Below, in pieces: positions 8,192-16,508 of a stretch of 40,582 nt of DNA; position 1 is the stretch's first letter; every line of letters begins with the position of its first letter. The notes below the pieces were generated by a model. It had not been told where the DNA came from. It saw only the letters and a list, made by a program, of their open reading frames with translations, and did no database searches. Location of the stretch: positions 1-40,582 of the forward strand of contig JAKPXC010000053.1 of assembly GCA_029567705.1 (NCBI GenBank), read 5' to 3'. The translations under genes and the position numbers were made by a program. Source of the DNA: Candidatus Cloacimonadota bacterium (GTDB taxonomy: Bacteria > Cloacimonadota > Cloacimonadia > Cloacimonadales > Cloacimonadaceae).

Positions 8192-9394
8192 ATGGCGATC
8201 AAGTTGTCAAACCGTATTCGCACCGTGAAACCCTCTCCCACACTAACTCTTTCGGCAAAAGCCAAAGAGATGAAGGATAGTGGGATTGACGTCATCAGTT
8301 TTGGAGTAGGCGAACCGGATTTTAACACTCCGGAATACATCAAGAAATCTGCTCATGCTGCTCTCGATGACAATTTCACCCGATATACGGCAAATGCCGG
8401 TATCATTGAACTGCGCAAGGCAATTTGCGAGAAACTCAAGAGGGATAACGATCTCTCTTACGATCCCAAACAGATTCTGGTATCACCAGGGGCAAAAGCT
8501 TCCATCATAAATACTCTGATGTCCGTCTGTGATTATGGAGATCAGGTGTTGGTTCCTGTGCCATATTGGGTGAGTTACCCCTATCAGGTGATGCTGGCTG
8601 GGGCAGAACCGGTCTATGTGCAAACCCAGCTTGAAGACGATTATAAGCTTAAACCTGCCGTTCTGGAAGCTTCCATCAAGGAGAATCCCAATGCCAAAGC
8701 GCTGATCCTGAATTCTCCCAGTAATCCCACCGGAGCTGTTTACAGCAGAGATGAGCTGGAAGCTCTTGCAGCAGTGTGTGTGAAATACAATATTCTGGTA
8801 TTATCCGATGAGATATATGAACGTCTGGTATATGACAACACAAAGCACGTATCCATAGCCTCAGTCTCTCCCCAAATGAAGGATTTAACCGTGGTGATCA
8901 ATGGCGTTTCCAAAGCATACGCCATGACGGGTTGGCGCCTGGGATATGCAGCCGGGCCTCAGGAGATTATCTCTGCTGCCGGAAGAGTGCAGGAGCACTG
9001 CAGTTCCTGCGTGAATTCCATCACGCAGAAGGCAACTGTAACAGCTCTCTTGGAAGAGGATGATTCCATCGAGAAGATGAGAGTGCAGTTTGAACAGCGC
9101 AGGAACTTCCTCTATGACGAGCTTCTGAAAAACAAATATCTGAAGTGCTTCAAACCCCGCGGTGCTTTCTATATTATGCCCGATATTTCCTGGTATCTCA
9201 AAAACAACAAGCAAGGTGTAATGGATGCGGATGTGTTCTGCAACGTCTTGTTGGAGAAGTATCATGTCGCTTTGGTATCCGGTGGTTCCTTCGGTTTGGA
9301 TGGCTCGGTTCGCTTCTCTTATGCCAACAGCATGCAAAACCTGATTGAAGGTTCGCGCCGTTTTGCCGAATTTCTCAGCAGCCTGGAAGGATAA
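8192..9394 (+). CDS. Pyridoxal-phosphate aminotransferase, aspartate aminotransferase subfamily (fold type I)
   Basis: The 400-residue protein shows the full class I/II aminotransferase set: GVGEPDFNTP near 39, YTANAGI near 65, NSPSNPTGAVY around Asn178, SDEIYERLVYD with Asp206 and Tyr209, the PLP Schiff-base Lys241 in NGVSKAYAMTGWRLGY, Arg249 for the cofactor phosphate and Arg374 (GSVRFSYA) for the substrate carboxylate. It resembles the AspB-type subgroup found in Bacillus and Thermus, which moves the amino group between aspartate (sometimes others) and 2-oxoglutarate. Exact substrate cannot be read from sequence. GGAG lies upstream of ATG 8192, and the next gene begins immediately after its stop codon. 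Confidence 0.92.
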   Translation: MAIKLSNRIRTVKPSPTLTLSAKAKEMKDSGIDVISFGVGEPDFNTPEYIKKSAHAALDDNFTRYTANAGIIELRKAICEKLKRDNDLSYDPKQILVSPGAKASIINTLMSVCDYGDQVLVPVPYWVSYPYQVMLAGAEPVYVQTQLEDDYKLKPAVLEASIKENPNAKALILNSPSNPTGAVYSRDELEALAAVCVKYNILVLSDEIYERLVYDNTKHVSIASVSPQMKDLTVVINGVSKAYAMTGWRLGYAAGPQEIISAAGRVQEHCSSCVNSITQKATVTALLEEDDSIEKMRVQFEQRRNFLYDELLKNKYLKCFKPRGAFYIMPDISWYLKNNKQGVMDADVFCNVLLEKYHVALVSGGSFGLDGSVRFSYANSMQNLIEGSRRFAEFLSSLEG

Positions 9395-9601
9395 ATGCGA
9401 GATATCAATGATAAGCTCCGTGAACGCTGGCAAGACAGACGTAAGAAGAGCTTCAACTGGACGAAGATTCTTATAATGGTTGGGGCTTTGGTAGCCATAA
9501 TTGTGGTGATGACCAAACTAAGTACAATGGAAAATATAGATATGGATAACAGCAGTGCTGCTGTTCCTGTGGATAGCGTTCAAACGGAGCAGAACCAATG
9601 A
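9395..9601 (+). CDS. Small single-span membrane protein of unknown function
   Basis: This 68-residue protein begins at the base following the aminotransferase stop and overlaps the next start by ATGA, so it is held between two real genes by translational coupling. Residues 1-23 are highly charged and basic (RERWQDRRKKS), residues about 24-41 form one hydrophobic helix (ILIMVGALVAIIVVM), and the tail is polar, Ser/Asp/Gln-rich. By the positive-inside rule the N-terminus is cytoplasmic and the tail periplasmic. I do not recognise a family. Confidence 0.72.
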   Translation: MRDINDKLRERWQDRRKKSFNWTKILIMVGALVAIIVVMTKLSTMENIDMDNSSAAVPVDSVQTEQNQ

Positions 9602-10491
9602 GCTTGATTATTGTTGGTTCAGTTGCCCTGGATACTATTGAGACTCCTGCCGGAAACGTGGCAGATGCTCTTGGTGGCTCTGCACTTTATGCTTCTCTGG
9701 CAGCCACCCATTTTTGCCCGGTGAGTATAGTTGGAGTGGTAGGAACAGACTATCCGCCATCAGCCATAGAGATGCTCAAATCTCATAATATAAATCTGGA
9801 TGGCTTGGAACAGGTCGAAGGAAAGACCTTCCGCTGGTCTGGAAAGTATGTAAGCTTTAATCAAGCAGAGACACTTTCCACAGATCTGAATGTCTTTGCC
9901 GATTTCGATCCCAAGCTCCCGGACAGTTGTACGAGCTGCTATACACTTTTCCTGGCCAATATTCATCCCAAGCTGCAGCTCAAAGTCCTCTCGGAGATGA
10001 AGCATTACAGCTTGGTGGCTTGTGATACTATGAACTATTGGATCCAGCTCTGTCCGGATTTGCTGACGGAACTGATCCGTAAGGTCGATATCCTATTCAT
10101 CAATGAGGATGAGATCAGGCAATACACGACAGAGCGCGATATTTTCCTGGCAGCCAGATTGATTCTGGATATGGGGGTTAGATTGGTTGTGGTGAAGCGG
10201 GGTGAATGTGGAGCTGTGATAATCTCCAAAGAATCATACTACTTCGCTCCGGCATATCCCATCAGCCCGGTGAGAGATACAACAGGTGCCGGAGATAGCT
10301 TTGCCGGGGGCTTTCTGGGATACATCAGTGCCAAGAAATCTCTGGATGATCAGACAATTAGGCAGGCTTTGCGTTATGGAACCGTTATGGCAGCACTAAA
10401 TGTGGCCGAATTCAGCGTAGACGGACTCCATACGGCAGATCAGCAAAGAATCGAGAGCATGCAAAAAAAGCTTAAAGAATGGACAAGTTAG
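9598..10491 (+). CDS. PfkB/ribokinase-family kinase
   Basis: The 297-residue protein has the two PfkB signatures: an N-terminal glycine-rich substrate region (GSVALDTIETP...LGGSALYASLAA) and the C-terminal ATP/anion-hole motif DTTGAGDSFAGGF with catalytic base Asp233. A middle stretch (KVDILFINEDEIRQY) matches the family's FxNxxE region. The family phosphorylates sugars, nucleosides or vitamins on a hydroxyl, and the substrate cannot be told from these motifs. It overlaps the preceding small gene by ATGA and is followed after 8 nt by purM, so a nucleoside or ribose-related substrate is possible but only a contextual guess. Confidence 0.88.
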   Translation: MSLIIVGSVALDTIETPAGNVADALGGSALYASLAATHFCPVSIVGVVGTDYPPSAIEMLKSHNINLDGLEQVEGKTFRWSGKYVSFNQAETLSTDLNVFADFDPKLPDSCTSCYTLFLANIHPKLQLKVLSEMKHYSLVACDTMNYWIQLCPDLLTELIRKVDILFINEDEIRQYTTERDIFLAARLILDMGVRLVVVKRGECGAVIISKESYYFAPAYPISPVRDTTGAGDSFAGGFLGYISAKKSLDDQTIRQALRYGTVMAALNVAEFSVDGLHTADQQRIESMQKKLKEWTS

Positions 10492-10499
10492 GAGACAAA

Positions 10500-11516
10500 A
10501 TGGATTATAAGAGTTCCGGTGTTGATGTGGCGGCAGGCGAACAAGCTGTTTTGAACATAAAGAGCATGGTGAGCAAAACCTATAACCGGAATGTCTTGAG
10601 TGATCTGGGGAGCTTTGGTGGCCTCTACAGGTTGGATCTGAGTAAGTGGCAACACCCGGTCTTGGTTTCAAGCACTGATGGAGTGGGGACCAAATTGCGG
10701 GTAGCCATTATGGCGGAGCGTTTCGACAGCGTCGGCCAGTGCTTGGTCAATCACTGTGTAAACGACATTCTCGTCCAAGGTGCTCATCCCCAGTTTTTCC
10801 TGGATTACATAGGTTTGGCAGGCATGGATGGCCGGATGGTGGAAGAGATCATCAAAGGCATGGTACAAGCTTGCCAGGAAAACTCCTGCGCTCTTATAGG
10901 CGGGGAGATGGCGGAAATGCCAGGGATCTATCAACCGGGAGATTTTGATTTGGCCGGGACTATTGTAGGCTTGGTGGAAGAAGAACAGGTCTTGCCTCGA
11001 AATCTTTCTGCCGGCGATGTCCTGATGGCTTTTCCCAGCACAGGATTGCATACCAACGGCTATTCTCTGGCGCGTCGGATAGTGTTTGACCGTATGAAGT
11101 ACACTGTCCACAGCTATATTACAGAGTTGGGGGCTTCCCTGATAGATCTGCTGCTGGCGGTTCATCGCTCTTACTACCATGATCTCTTGCCATATCTCAC
11201 AGATTCCGGCTTGCATGGTTTGGCTCATATAACCGGAGGCGGTATCAAGGGAAATTTAAAACGGATCATCCCTGCCGATCTAGCAGCAGAGGTAAGTTTT
11301 ATGAAGATCAGGATTCTGCCTTTCTTTGCCTGGTTGGCCAAGATCGGTGGGCTGGAAATGGAAGCAAGTTTTGAAGCGTTCAATCTGGGGGTTGGCATGA
11401 TAGCCGTTGTTACAGAAGAGCTTGCCTCCAAGCTTGAGGTTTCCACCGAGGCATATAGGATTGGGAACCTAATCCGCAGATCGGGTGATTTGGACGCAGT
11501 TCAAGTAGTCTTGTAG
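10500..11516 (+). CDS. purM: Phosphoribosylformylglycinamidine cyclo-ligase (AIR synthetase)
   Basis: ATG 10500 is chosen because AGGAG ends 5 nt before it; an upstream in-frame ATG (10479) would overlap the kinase gene. The 338-residue product is close to the usual 345. It has the PurM landmarks: SSTDGVGTKL, the ALIGGEMAEMPG block, STGLHTNGYSLAR and HITGGGIKGNL. PurM uses ATP to close formylglycinamidine ribonucleotide to aminoimidazole ribonucleotide, the fifth step of purine synthesis. No other pur genes are in the window. It is the last gene of the run starting at ptsN. Confidence 0.96.
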   Translation: MDYKSSGVDVAAGEQAVLNIKSMVSKTYNRNVLSDLGSFGGLYRLDLSKWQHPVLVSSTDGVGTKLRVAIMAERFDSVGQCLVNHCVNDILVQGAHPQFFLDYIGLAGMDGRMVEEIIKGMVQACQENSCALIGGEMAEMPGIYQPGDFDLAGTIVGLVEEEQVLPRNLSAGDVLMAFPSTGLHTNGYSLARRIVFDRMKYTVHSYITELGASLIDLLLAVHRSYYHDLLPYLTDSGLHGLAHITGGGIKGNLKRIIPADLAAEVSFMKIRILPFFAWLAKIGGLEMEASFEAFNLGVGMIAVVTEELASKLEVSTEAYRIGNLIRRSGDLDAVQVVL

Positions 11517-11655
11517 TGAAACGTCATTCTATATGATAAGTCCTGATTGGGTAGAAGGGATTCCTAAATCTTCTAGTGCTGGAGAGTTGAAAAACAATCT
11601 CCGGATCAGGTTAAAGGGGCTAAAAAATGGCCGATTTCAGTGGCAAAAAAACTGC

Positions 11656-11684
11656 TTGACGGATTTATGCAATTCACGGATAAG
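11656..11684 (+). promoter_or_regulatory. Possible promoter of the TonB-receptor operon
   Basis: TTGACG (11656-11661) and GATAAG (11679-11684) are spaced by 17 nt. Transcription would start near 11691, placing the hairpin at 11700-11720 at the very 5' end of the transcript. Matches are 5/6 and 4/6. Confidence 0.33.
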
Positions 11685-11699
11685 CGTTTTAAGAAGAAA

Positions 11700-11728
11700 A
11701 GTCCCATCTTGGTGGGGACTAAGTTTTT
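11700..11728 (+). terminator. Terminator-like hairpin in the leader of the TonB-receptor operon
   Basis: AGTCCC (11700-11705) pairs with GGGACT (11715-11720) across a 9-nt loop, and TTTTT follows at 11724-11728. It may end the purM transcript 180 nt downstream of its stop, or act as an attenuator for the receptor operon. Confidence 0.42.
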
Positions 11729-11782
11729 CGAATTCAGTATGATTAAGATAAAAAAACAGCTAGGATGAAGGGAGGTTTGTCG

Positions 11783-14764
11783 ATGCGAAAGTTTGCATTG
11801 ATCCTACTACTTTTGCTGGTGTTTGGTTCAGCTATGCTTGATGCTGCCACCACCGGCCGGCTCGCAGTACGCGTGCGTGACAACAACGGGCGCCCTCTGG
11901 CATACGTTAATGTCTCTGTTTTGAGAGGCAATCAACGCATAACAGGCGGTCAAACCAACGATCGCGGAACTGCGATCATTATTAATATTCCACCTGGTGC
12001 TTACACCGTAAAATTCTCGCTGATCAGCTATAATGATGCTGTCTATCAGGACGTAAGAATTCAAGTGGACCAAACCACCAGCTTAACCCCGGTCCTTACT
12101 CGAGCCGGTACTCAGATAGCAACCACAGTTGTTACTGCGGAAGTGGACAGAGTCCGTGCTGATGGAATCGGTACACAAAGAACCATTGAGATGGGTCAGA
12201 TAGCCGATGCCTCAGTATCTACCGTGGCAGATATCGTTTCATTGCAAGCCGGTGTCATCAACGTTGGCGGTGAGCTCCATATTCGTGGTGGACGTCCCAA
12301 TGAAGTGAACTACACGGTGGACGGTATGTCTGTGTCCGATCCTGTGGATGGCGGTTCCGCCCTGCAGGTTGATACAGATGCCATCAGCGATATGAAGGTT
12401 ATGACCGGTGGTTTCCCTGCCGAGTATGGTAATGCCCAATCCGGTGTGATCAACATTGTCACCAAAGACGGCGATCCCTTCTATTCCGGAAAGCTGGAAT
12501 ACAATACAGACCATATCATCGGTTCGGGAAGGAACTCTGATGTTGTGAAGTTTGCCTTTGGCGGACCTCTGATTCCCCTCGCTGAAAACCTCAGAGAAAA
12601 GCTCACATTCTACGTCAACGGTGCCGGAGAATGGTTGGATGGAAGACTCAAGGATTACTACATCGGTGATCCCAATAGAGATTATCTGATGGACGGCGTA
12701 CAGCTTCTTGAGTATGAGTATGATCCATATAATCCATATACAGACCGTAACAGCCTTTTGGGGATTGACACTGGGAATCGCAACTATAACACCTATAATG
12801 TTAACTTCAAGGGCAAGTACGTTGCCAGTGCTACTCAGCGCTTTACCTTCGCCCTTCGGGGAGACCGCTCTCAGAACTATCCTTTCTCTTATGCTCAACG
12901 CTATGCGCTTCATCACTATGCCTTTGATGAGACTGTACAAAGCCAGTATGTGGCTACATACGATCAGATGATCAGCACTGCCCTGAACCTTAAAGTCAAA
13001 GCCAGTTACTATCAAAAGAAGAGCGATCAGGGTCCCCGTGGAATAGACAGAAGCAATTACCTCTTTATGGATATAGATCCAAACAATGTTCCTGCAACCT
13101 ATGTTGAGGATGCTCTGAACTATTACTATGGCTATTCCAGCATCGACGATAATGCTGATGGCGTGATGGACGAAGGTTTTCTACCTGCTTCATTATGGAG
13201 CTATCGCATAGATAGCGTGGAAGATCCCCGAGGACTTCCCGGATTCAGTGCTCCCGGTACTATCTACAGCAACTTCATAGACGACCAGACCTCTACCTTC
13301 TCCGCAAGAGCGGATTTGGAATGGCAAGCCAGTGAGATTCACCTGGCAAAAACCGGTTTGGAAGTGATCAAGCATCATATCAAGAAAGACCAGTTACAGA
13401 ACTTCCTTACCGTATATGAAGATCGCAGAACTGCCTACCTCACAGGTATCTATGATATAGCAGATTACACTGTCGGCGACCCCATTCCTGCTGAACTCTA
13501 TGATGTCTTTGTTCCGGATAACGGAGAAGCTCCCATAGCTATCTACAAGCCAGAAGATTATTATGCTGCCGCACAAGCTGCCTCAGGCAAGAGAGATGGT
13601 TACATCGCCGATCCCTGGCAGGCCGCATATTACCTGCAAGATAAAATGGAATGGGAAGGCATGATCGTTAACGCCGGTCTGAGAATGGATTTCTGGTATC
13701 TTGGAGATACCTACAAAGTTGCTCAGGACAACGGAACCTTCAGACAGGTCGATTTCCCCTCTGAAGACAGATTCCAGATGATGCTCTCTCCGCGCTTGGG
13801 TGTTTCTCACCCGATCGATGAGAGAACTGTGCTGCGTTTTGCATACAATTACCAGAACCAATTGCCCCAGATGCAGTTCATCTTCACCAGTAAGACACCG
13901 GAAGATGCCAACGTTTCCGATACAGCCATCACTGTTGGTAATCCCGGCCTCGAGCCTCAGATCACGGTCACTTACGAAGTTGGTCTTTCCAGACAGCTCT
14001 CTGAAGATTACGTCTTGGATATGACGGCCTATTATAAGAACCTGTACAATTATGTTAGCACTGTACAAGAGAAGAAACCGGGCGAAGAACAGGTTACCTG
14101 GTATCGTTTCATCTCTGAAGACTATGGTTCAGCCCGTGGTATAGACATGCAATTGGAAAAGATTATGTCCAATTTCAATTCATGGTCTGTCGCTTATTCA
14201 TTGGCCTGGGCTCAGGGCAACAACTCCAGCACAGTCATTCAGGACGAGATGACCAATCTTCGTGAATTCCCGCTGGATTGGGATATCCGTCACAACTTGA
14301 GCTTGAACTATACATTCAGAATTGGCAGAGGAGAGGAGTTCTTCATTCCCTTCACCGATATGGTCTTGCCCTTTGATGATTTCACAGCCAACATTAACTG
14401 GAGCTATTCCTCCGGTACTCCCTATACCCCGCAAAGCGAGGTCAGCACAAATATGCTGGCTACAAATAGCCTGCGCAAATCTGCCAATCACATGGCAAAT
14501 CTTCGTATTTCCAAGGGCTTTGTCCTGAAGAACAACATGAATATCCGTGTCTTCATGGACGTGGAGAATCTATTCAAAACCAACAATATATATACAGTGT
14601 ATCCCAGAACCGGCTCACCTACCGATCCCGGAACGGATCTGGCTGATCCTATCACAAACTATGTGTATCCCGAAGTGGCTTACGTGAACGACCTGGCTGC
14701 ACGTAACCCCGGATTTACCAACAACTATCGCGGCGTCACCTTAGGTGTGTCGTTCAACTTCTAA
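11783..14764 (+). CDS. TonB-dependent outer-membrane receptor with carboxypeptidase-D-like N-terminal domain
   Basis: ATG 11783 is preceded by GGGAGG at 7 nt and begins a signal peptide (MRKFALILLLLLVFGSAMLDA). The 993-residue product has a carboxypeptidase-regulatory-like beta-sandwich at about 22-108, a plug domain at about 110-230 (VADIVSLQAGV, HIRGGRPNEVNYTVDGM, AEYGNAQSGVINIVTKDG), then a long beta-barrel ending in GVTLGVSFNF with the usual terminal Phe. No clear TonB box was seen. An Asp-rich loop (IDDNADGVMDEG) occurs near 453. Such receptors move ligands across the outer membrane using TonB energy; SusC-like and other substrates are possible and I cannot tell which. exbB, two exbD and tonB follow directly, so the receptor carries its own energy system. 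Confidence 0.93.
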   Translation: MRKFALILLLLLVFGSAMLDAATTGRLAVRVRDNNGRPLAYVNVSVLRGNQRITGGQTNDRGTAIIINIPPGAYTVKFSLISYNDAVYQDVRIQVDQTTSLTPVLTRAGTQIATTVVTAEVDRVRADGIGTQRTIEMGQIADASVSTVADIVSLQAGVINVGGELHIRGGRPNEVNYTVDGMSVSDPVDGGSALQVDTDAISDMKVMTGGFPAEYGNAQSGVINIVTKDGDPFYSGKLEYNTDHIIGSGRNSDVVKFAFGGPLIPLAENLREKLTFYVNGAGEWLDGRLKDYYIGDPNRDYLMDGVQLLEYEYDPYNPYTDRNSLLGIDTGNRNYNTYNVNFKGKYVASATQRFTFALRGDRSQNYPFSYAQRYALHHYAFDETVQSQYVATYDQMISTALNLKVKASYYQKKSDQGPRGIDRSNYLFMDIDPNNVPATYVEDALNYYYGYSSIDDNADGVMDEGFLPASLWSYRIDSVEDPRGLPGFSAPGTIYSNFIDDQTSTFSARADLEWQASEIHLAKTGLEVIKHHIKKDQLQNFLTVYEDRRTAYLTGIYDIADYTVGDPIPAELYDVFVPDNGEAPIAIYKPEDYYAAAQAASGKRDGYIADPWQAAYYLQDKMEWEGMIVNAGLRMDFWYLGDTYKVAQDNGTFRQVDFPSEDRFQMMLSPRLGVSHPIDERTVLRFAYNYQNQLPQMQFIFTSKTPEDANVSDTAITVGNPGLEPQITVTYEVGLSRQLSEDYVLDMTAYYKNLYNYVSTVQEKKPGEEQVTWYRFISEDYGSARGIDMQLEKIMSNFNSWSVAYSLAWAQGNNSSTVIQDEMTNLREFPLDWDIRHNLSLNYTFRIGRGEEFFIPFTDMVLPFDDFTANINWSYSSGTPYTPQSEVSTNMLATNSLRKSANHMANLRISKGFVLKNNMNIRVFMDVENLFKTNNIYTVYPRTGSPTDPGTDLADPITNYVYPEVAYVNDLAARNPGFTNNYRGVTLGVSFNF

Positions 14765-14770
14765 ATTTTA

Positions 14771-14786
14771 ATTCCTAAGGAGGAAT
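14771..14786 (+). promoter_or_regulatory. Small hairpin containing the exbB Shine-Dalgarno sequence
   Basis: ATTCCT and AGGAAT form a 6-bp stem with an AAGG loop, placing the strong AAGGAGG (14777-14783) within a hairpin 9 nt before the exbB ATG. It could moderate exbB translation relative to the receptor. A stem this short may also be chance. Confidence 0.3.
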
Positions 14787-14792
14787 CATATA

Positions 14793-15623
14793 ATGAAAAA
14801 GAGCCTCTCGTTGACATTGGTGTTGATTCTGACACTGAGCTTTGTGTTCACGAGCCTTGCATATGCTCAGGAAGCTCCAGTAGCTACCGAGCAAACTGAA
14901 ACAGCTGCTCCCGCAGTTGCAACCCCTGCAGCTACCCCTGCTGAAACTCCTGCAGAAGAAGCAGTTGAAGAGGCCGGTGGATTACAGAACTTTGCCGAAC
15001 TTGTATTTGGCAGCGGAATAGTTAAGTGGTTCAAGGATGGCGGTTGGGCTATGTGGCCTATCCTTTTGGTTGCCCTGTATGCCTTAGCGTATGCTGTATG
15101 GAAGTTCATCACCTTGATCTATGCCAAGATCAACCTAAACGTCTTCCTCACCAAACTTGTTCCCCTTGTAAAGAATAGAAAGTTCACAGAAGCTGCAGAG
15201 CTTGCCAAATCCACCCGTGGTCCCGTTGCTGCCATCTGTTATGCCGGTTTACTCAAAGCTGATCAGGGTGTAGAAGCTCTTGAAAAGGCTATCGAGAACG
15301 CTGCCATGATCGAGATGAGCTATCTTGAGAAAGGATTCGTGGAAATCTCCAGCGGTATTACTCTTGCTCCCATGTTGGGATTCCTTGGAACCGTGGCCGG
15401 TATGATCACAGCCTTTGCCGCCATAGCAGCAGCCCGTGCAGTGGACGCCACAATTGTGGCAAGCGGTATCATGATCGCTCTTATTACCACTGAAGCAGGC
15501 TTGATAGTGGCTATCCCTCTCCAGTTCCTGAACAACATCTTCGTTACGATGGTTGATGGTCTGGTTATTGATATGCAACGTGCCACCGAGAAGGTAGTAG
15601 AAGCCCTTATCGAAAGTAAGTAA
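14793..15623 (+). CDS. exbB: ExbB/TolQ/MotA-family proton channel with signal peptide and Ala/Pro/Glu-rich N-terminal segment
   Basis: The 276-residue protein starts with a cleavable-looking signal peptide (MKKSLSLTLVLILTLSFVFTSLAYA), then a low-complexity Ala/Pro/Thr/Glu stretch (about 26-62). The channel core follows: a first membrane helix near 84-108, a cytoplasmic loop with conserved small and basic residues, and two helices in the typical APMLGFLGTVAGMITAF and IALITTEAGLIVAIP blocks. ExbB pentamers with ExbD use the proton gradient to energise TonB. The N-terminal signal plus linker is longer than in enteric ExbB and would be periplasmic. The gene sits 28 nt after the receptor and 9 nt before the first exbD. 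Confidence 0.93.
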   Translation: MKKSLSLTLVLILTLSFVFTSLAYAQEAPVATEQTETAAPAVATPAATPAETPAEEAVEEAGGLQNFAELVFGSGIVKWFKDGGWAMWPILLVALYALAYAVWKFITLIYAKINLNVFLTKLVPLVKNRKFTEAAELAKSTRGPVAAICYAGLLKADQGVEALEKAIENAAMIEMSYLEKGFVEISSGITLAPMLGFLGTVAGMITAFAAIAAARAVDATIVASGIMIALITTEAGLIVAIPLQFLNNIFVTMVDGLVIDMQRATEKVVEALIESK

Positions 15624-15632
15624 GGGGGAAAA

Positions 15633-16055
15633 ATGAAAATCGGTCGTAAAAGGAAGGGGAAAACAGAGATTCCGACCTCATCGATGTCGGACATCGCCTT
15701 CCTGTTGATCATCTTCTTTATGGCGACAACCAAGTTTGACGTCAAAGAAGGTATAAAGCTTGTTTTGCCTCAAGCCACCGAGGAACAGGAAGGTTCTCAG
15801 ACCCTTACTCTGACAGAGAAAGAGATGACGAGATTCCAGATAGTTCCAGATGGCACTGTGGCGGTAAACAAGGATAATCCGCGCCGTTTTGACGCTGCTA
15901 CTCTGGATGCCCTGATCAAAACAAAGCTGAGAGAAAATCCTCAAATGATCTTCAAGGTCATTACAGATCGTGATGCCAGATATGAGCACATGATCTTTGT
16001 GGTTGATCGGTTAAAAGCCCAGAAAGCAGAGAAAATATCGCTCTCAACGAACTAG
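15633..16055 (+). CDS. exbD: ExbD/TolR-family protein (first copy)
   Basis: The 140-residue protein has the ExbD plan: a short basic cytoplasmic N-terminus, one membrane helix (MSDIAFLLIIFFMATT) carrying the essential proton-carrying Asp20, and a periplasmic domain with the late VITDRDARYEHMIFVVDRL region. It starts 9 nt after exbB and has GGGGG upstream. With ExbB it forms the proton channel driving TonB. A second, divergent copy follows directly, sharing the IPTSSMSDIAFLL core but little of the periplasmic part. Confidence 0.92.
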   Translation: MKIGRKRKGKTEIPTSSMSDIAFLLIIFFMATTKFDVKEGIKLVLPQATEEQEGSQTLTLTEKEMTRFQIVPDGTVAVNKDNPRRFDAATLDALIKTKLRENPQMIFKVITDRDARYEHMIFVVDRLKAQKAEKISLSTN

Positions 16056-16064
16056 GAGAAGATA

Positions 16065-16499
16065 ATGGCAAATATTAAGACACCACGAAAAGCCGATACT
16101 GGTATCCCGACATCCTCGATGTCCGATATCGCCTTTCTCTTGCTCCTGTTCTTCATGGTTACCACTGTTTTCGTCCAGGAAAAGAAGTTCTGGGTGGAAC
16201 GGGACAGGTGGCCGGTCGCTGAGAGTATCGAGAGAATTCCCCGTAACCTCACTAGCACAGTATATGTGATGAGGGATGAGACGATCCTGATTGACGATTT
16301 GCCCACCCGGATTGAGACCGAGGCAGACCTTCTGGTTTACAATACGCTTCTCCAGAAGAAAGAAGAGAATCCGGAGCTTATTGTTTGTTTCAGGACTGAT
16401 AGAGAAACCAAGTACGGTGTAATGTCTGACGTAATGCGTCAGCTACAGGATGCAAATGCTCTTGTAGTGACCTTTGAAACACAAACCAAGAAGAATTAG
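16065..16499 (+). CDS. exbD: ExbD/TolR-family protein (second copy)
   Basis: This 144-residue paralogue has the same start layout, with basic residues, IPTSSMSDIAFLLLLFFM and channel Asp21. Its periplasmic domain is clearly different (KKFWVERDRWPVAESIERIP...) and ends with FRTDRETKYGVMSDVMRQLQ, matching the fold's last helix region. ExbD acts as a dimer within the ExbB pentamer, so two neighbouring unequal copies suggest a heterodimer. ExbB-ExbD-ExbD-TonB sets are known in Bacteroidota-like bacteria. It has GGAG upstream and a 9-nt gap before tonB. Confidence 0.92.
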   Translation: MANIKTPRKADTGIPTSSMSDIAFLLLLFFMVTTVFVQEKKFWVERDRWPVAESIERIPRNLTSTVYVMRDETILIDDLPTRIETEADLLVYNTLLQKKEENPELIVCFRTDRETKYGVMSDVMRQLQDANALVVTFETQTKKN

Positions 16500-16508
16500 G
16501 GGGATAGT

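Larger units (their letters stand above)
11640..11768 (+). other. Possible 42-residue leader ORF before the TonB receptor (doubtful)
   Basis: A GTG-initiated frame reads VAKKLLDGFMQFTDKRF... to TGA at 11766-11768, just before the receptor's ribosome site. Its composition looks protein-like (Lys/Phe-rich, no rare runs), but there is no ribosome-binding site for the GTG. The frame extends upstream without an ATG to a TAG, and it spans a terminator-like hairpin. It could be a leader peptide, a decayed gene end or chance. Confidence 0.12.

Noticed and set aside
11533-11742. A 69-codon frame between purM and the TonB receptor
   Set aside because: No ribosome site, atypical composition, and it ends in a different frame from the hairpin and receptor start.
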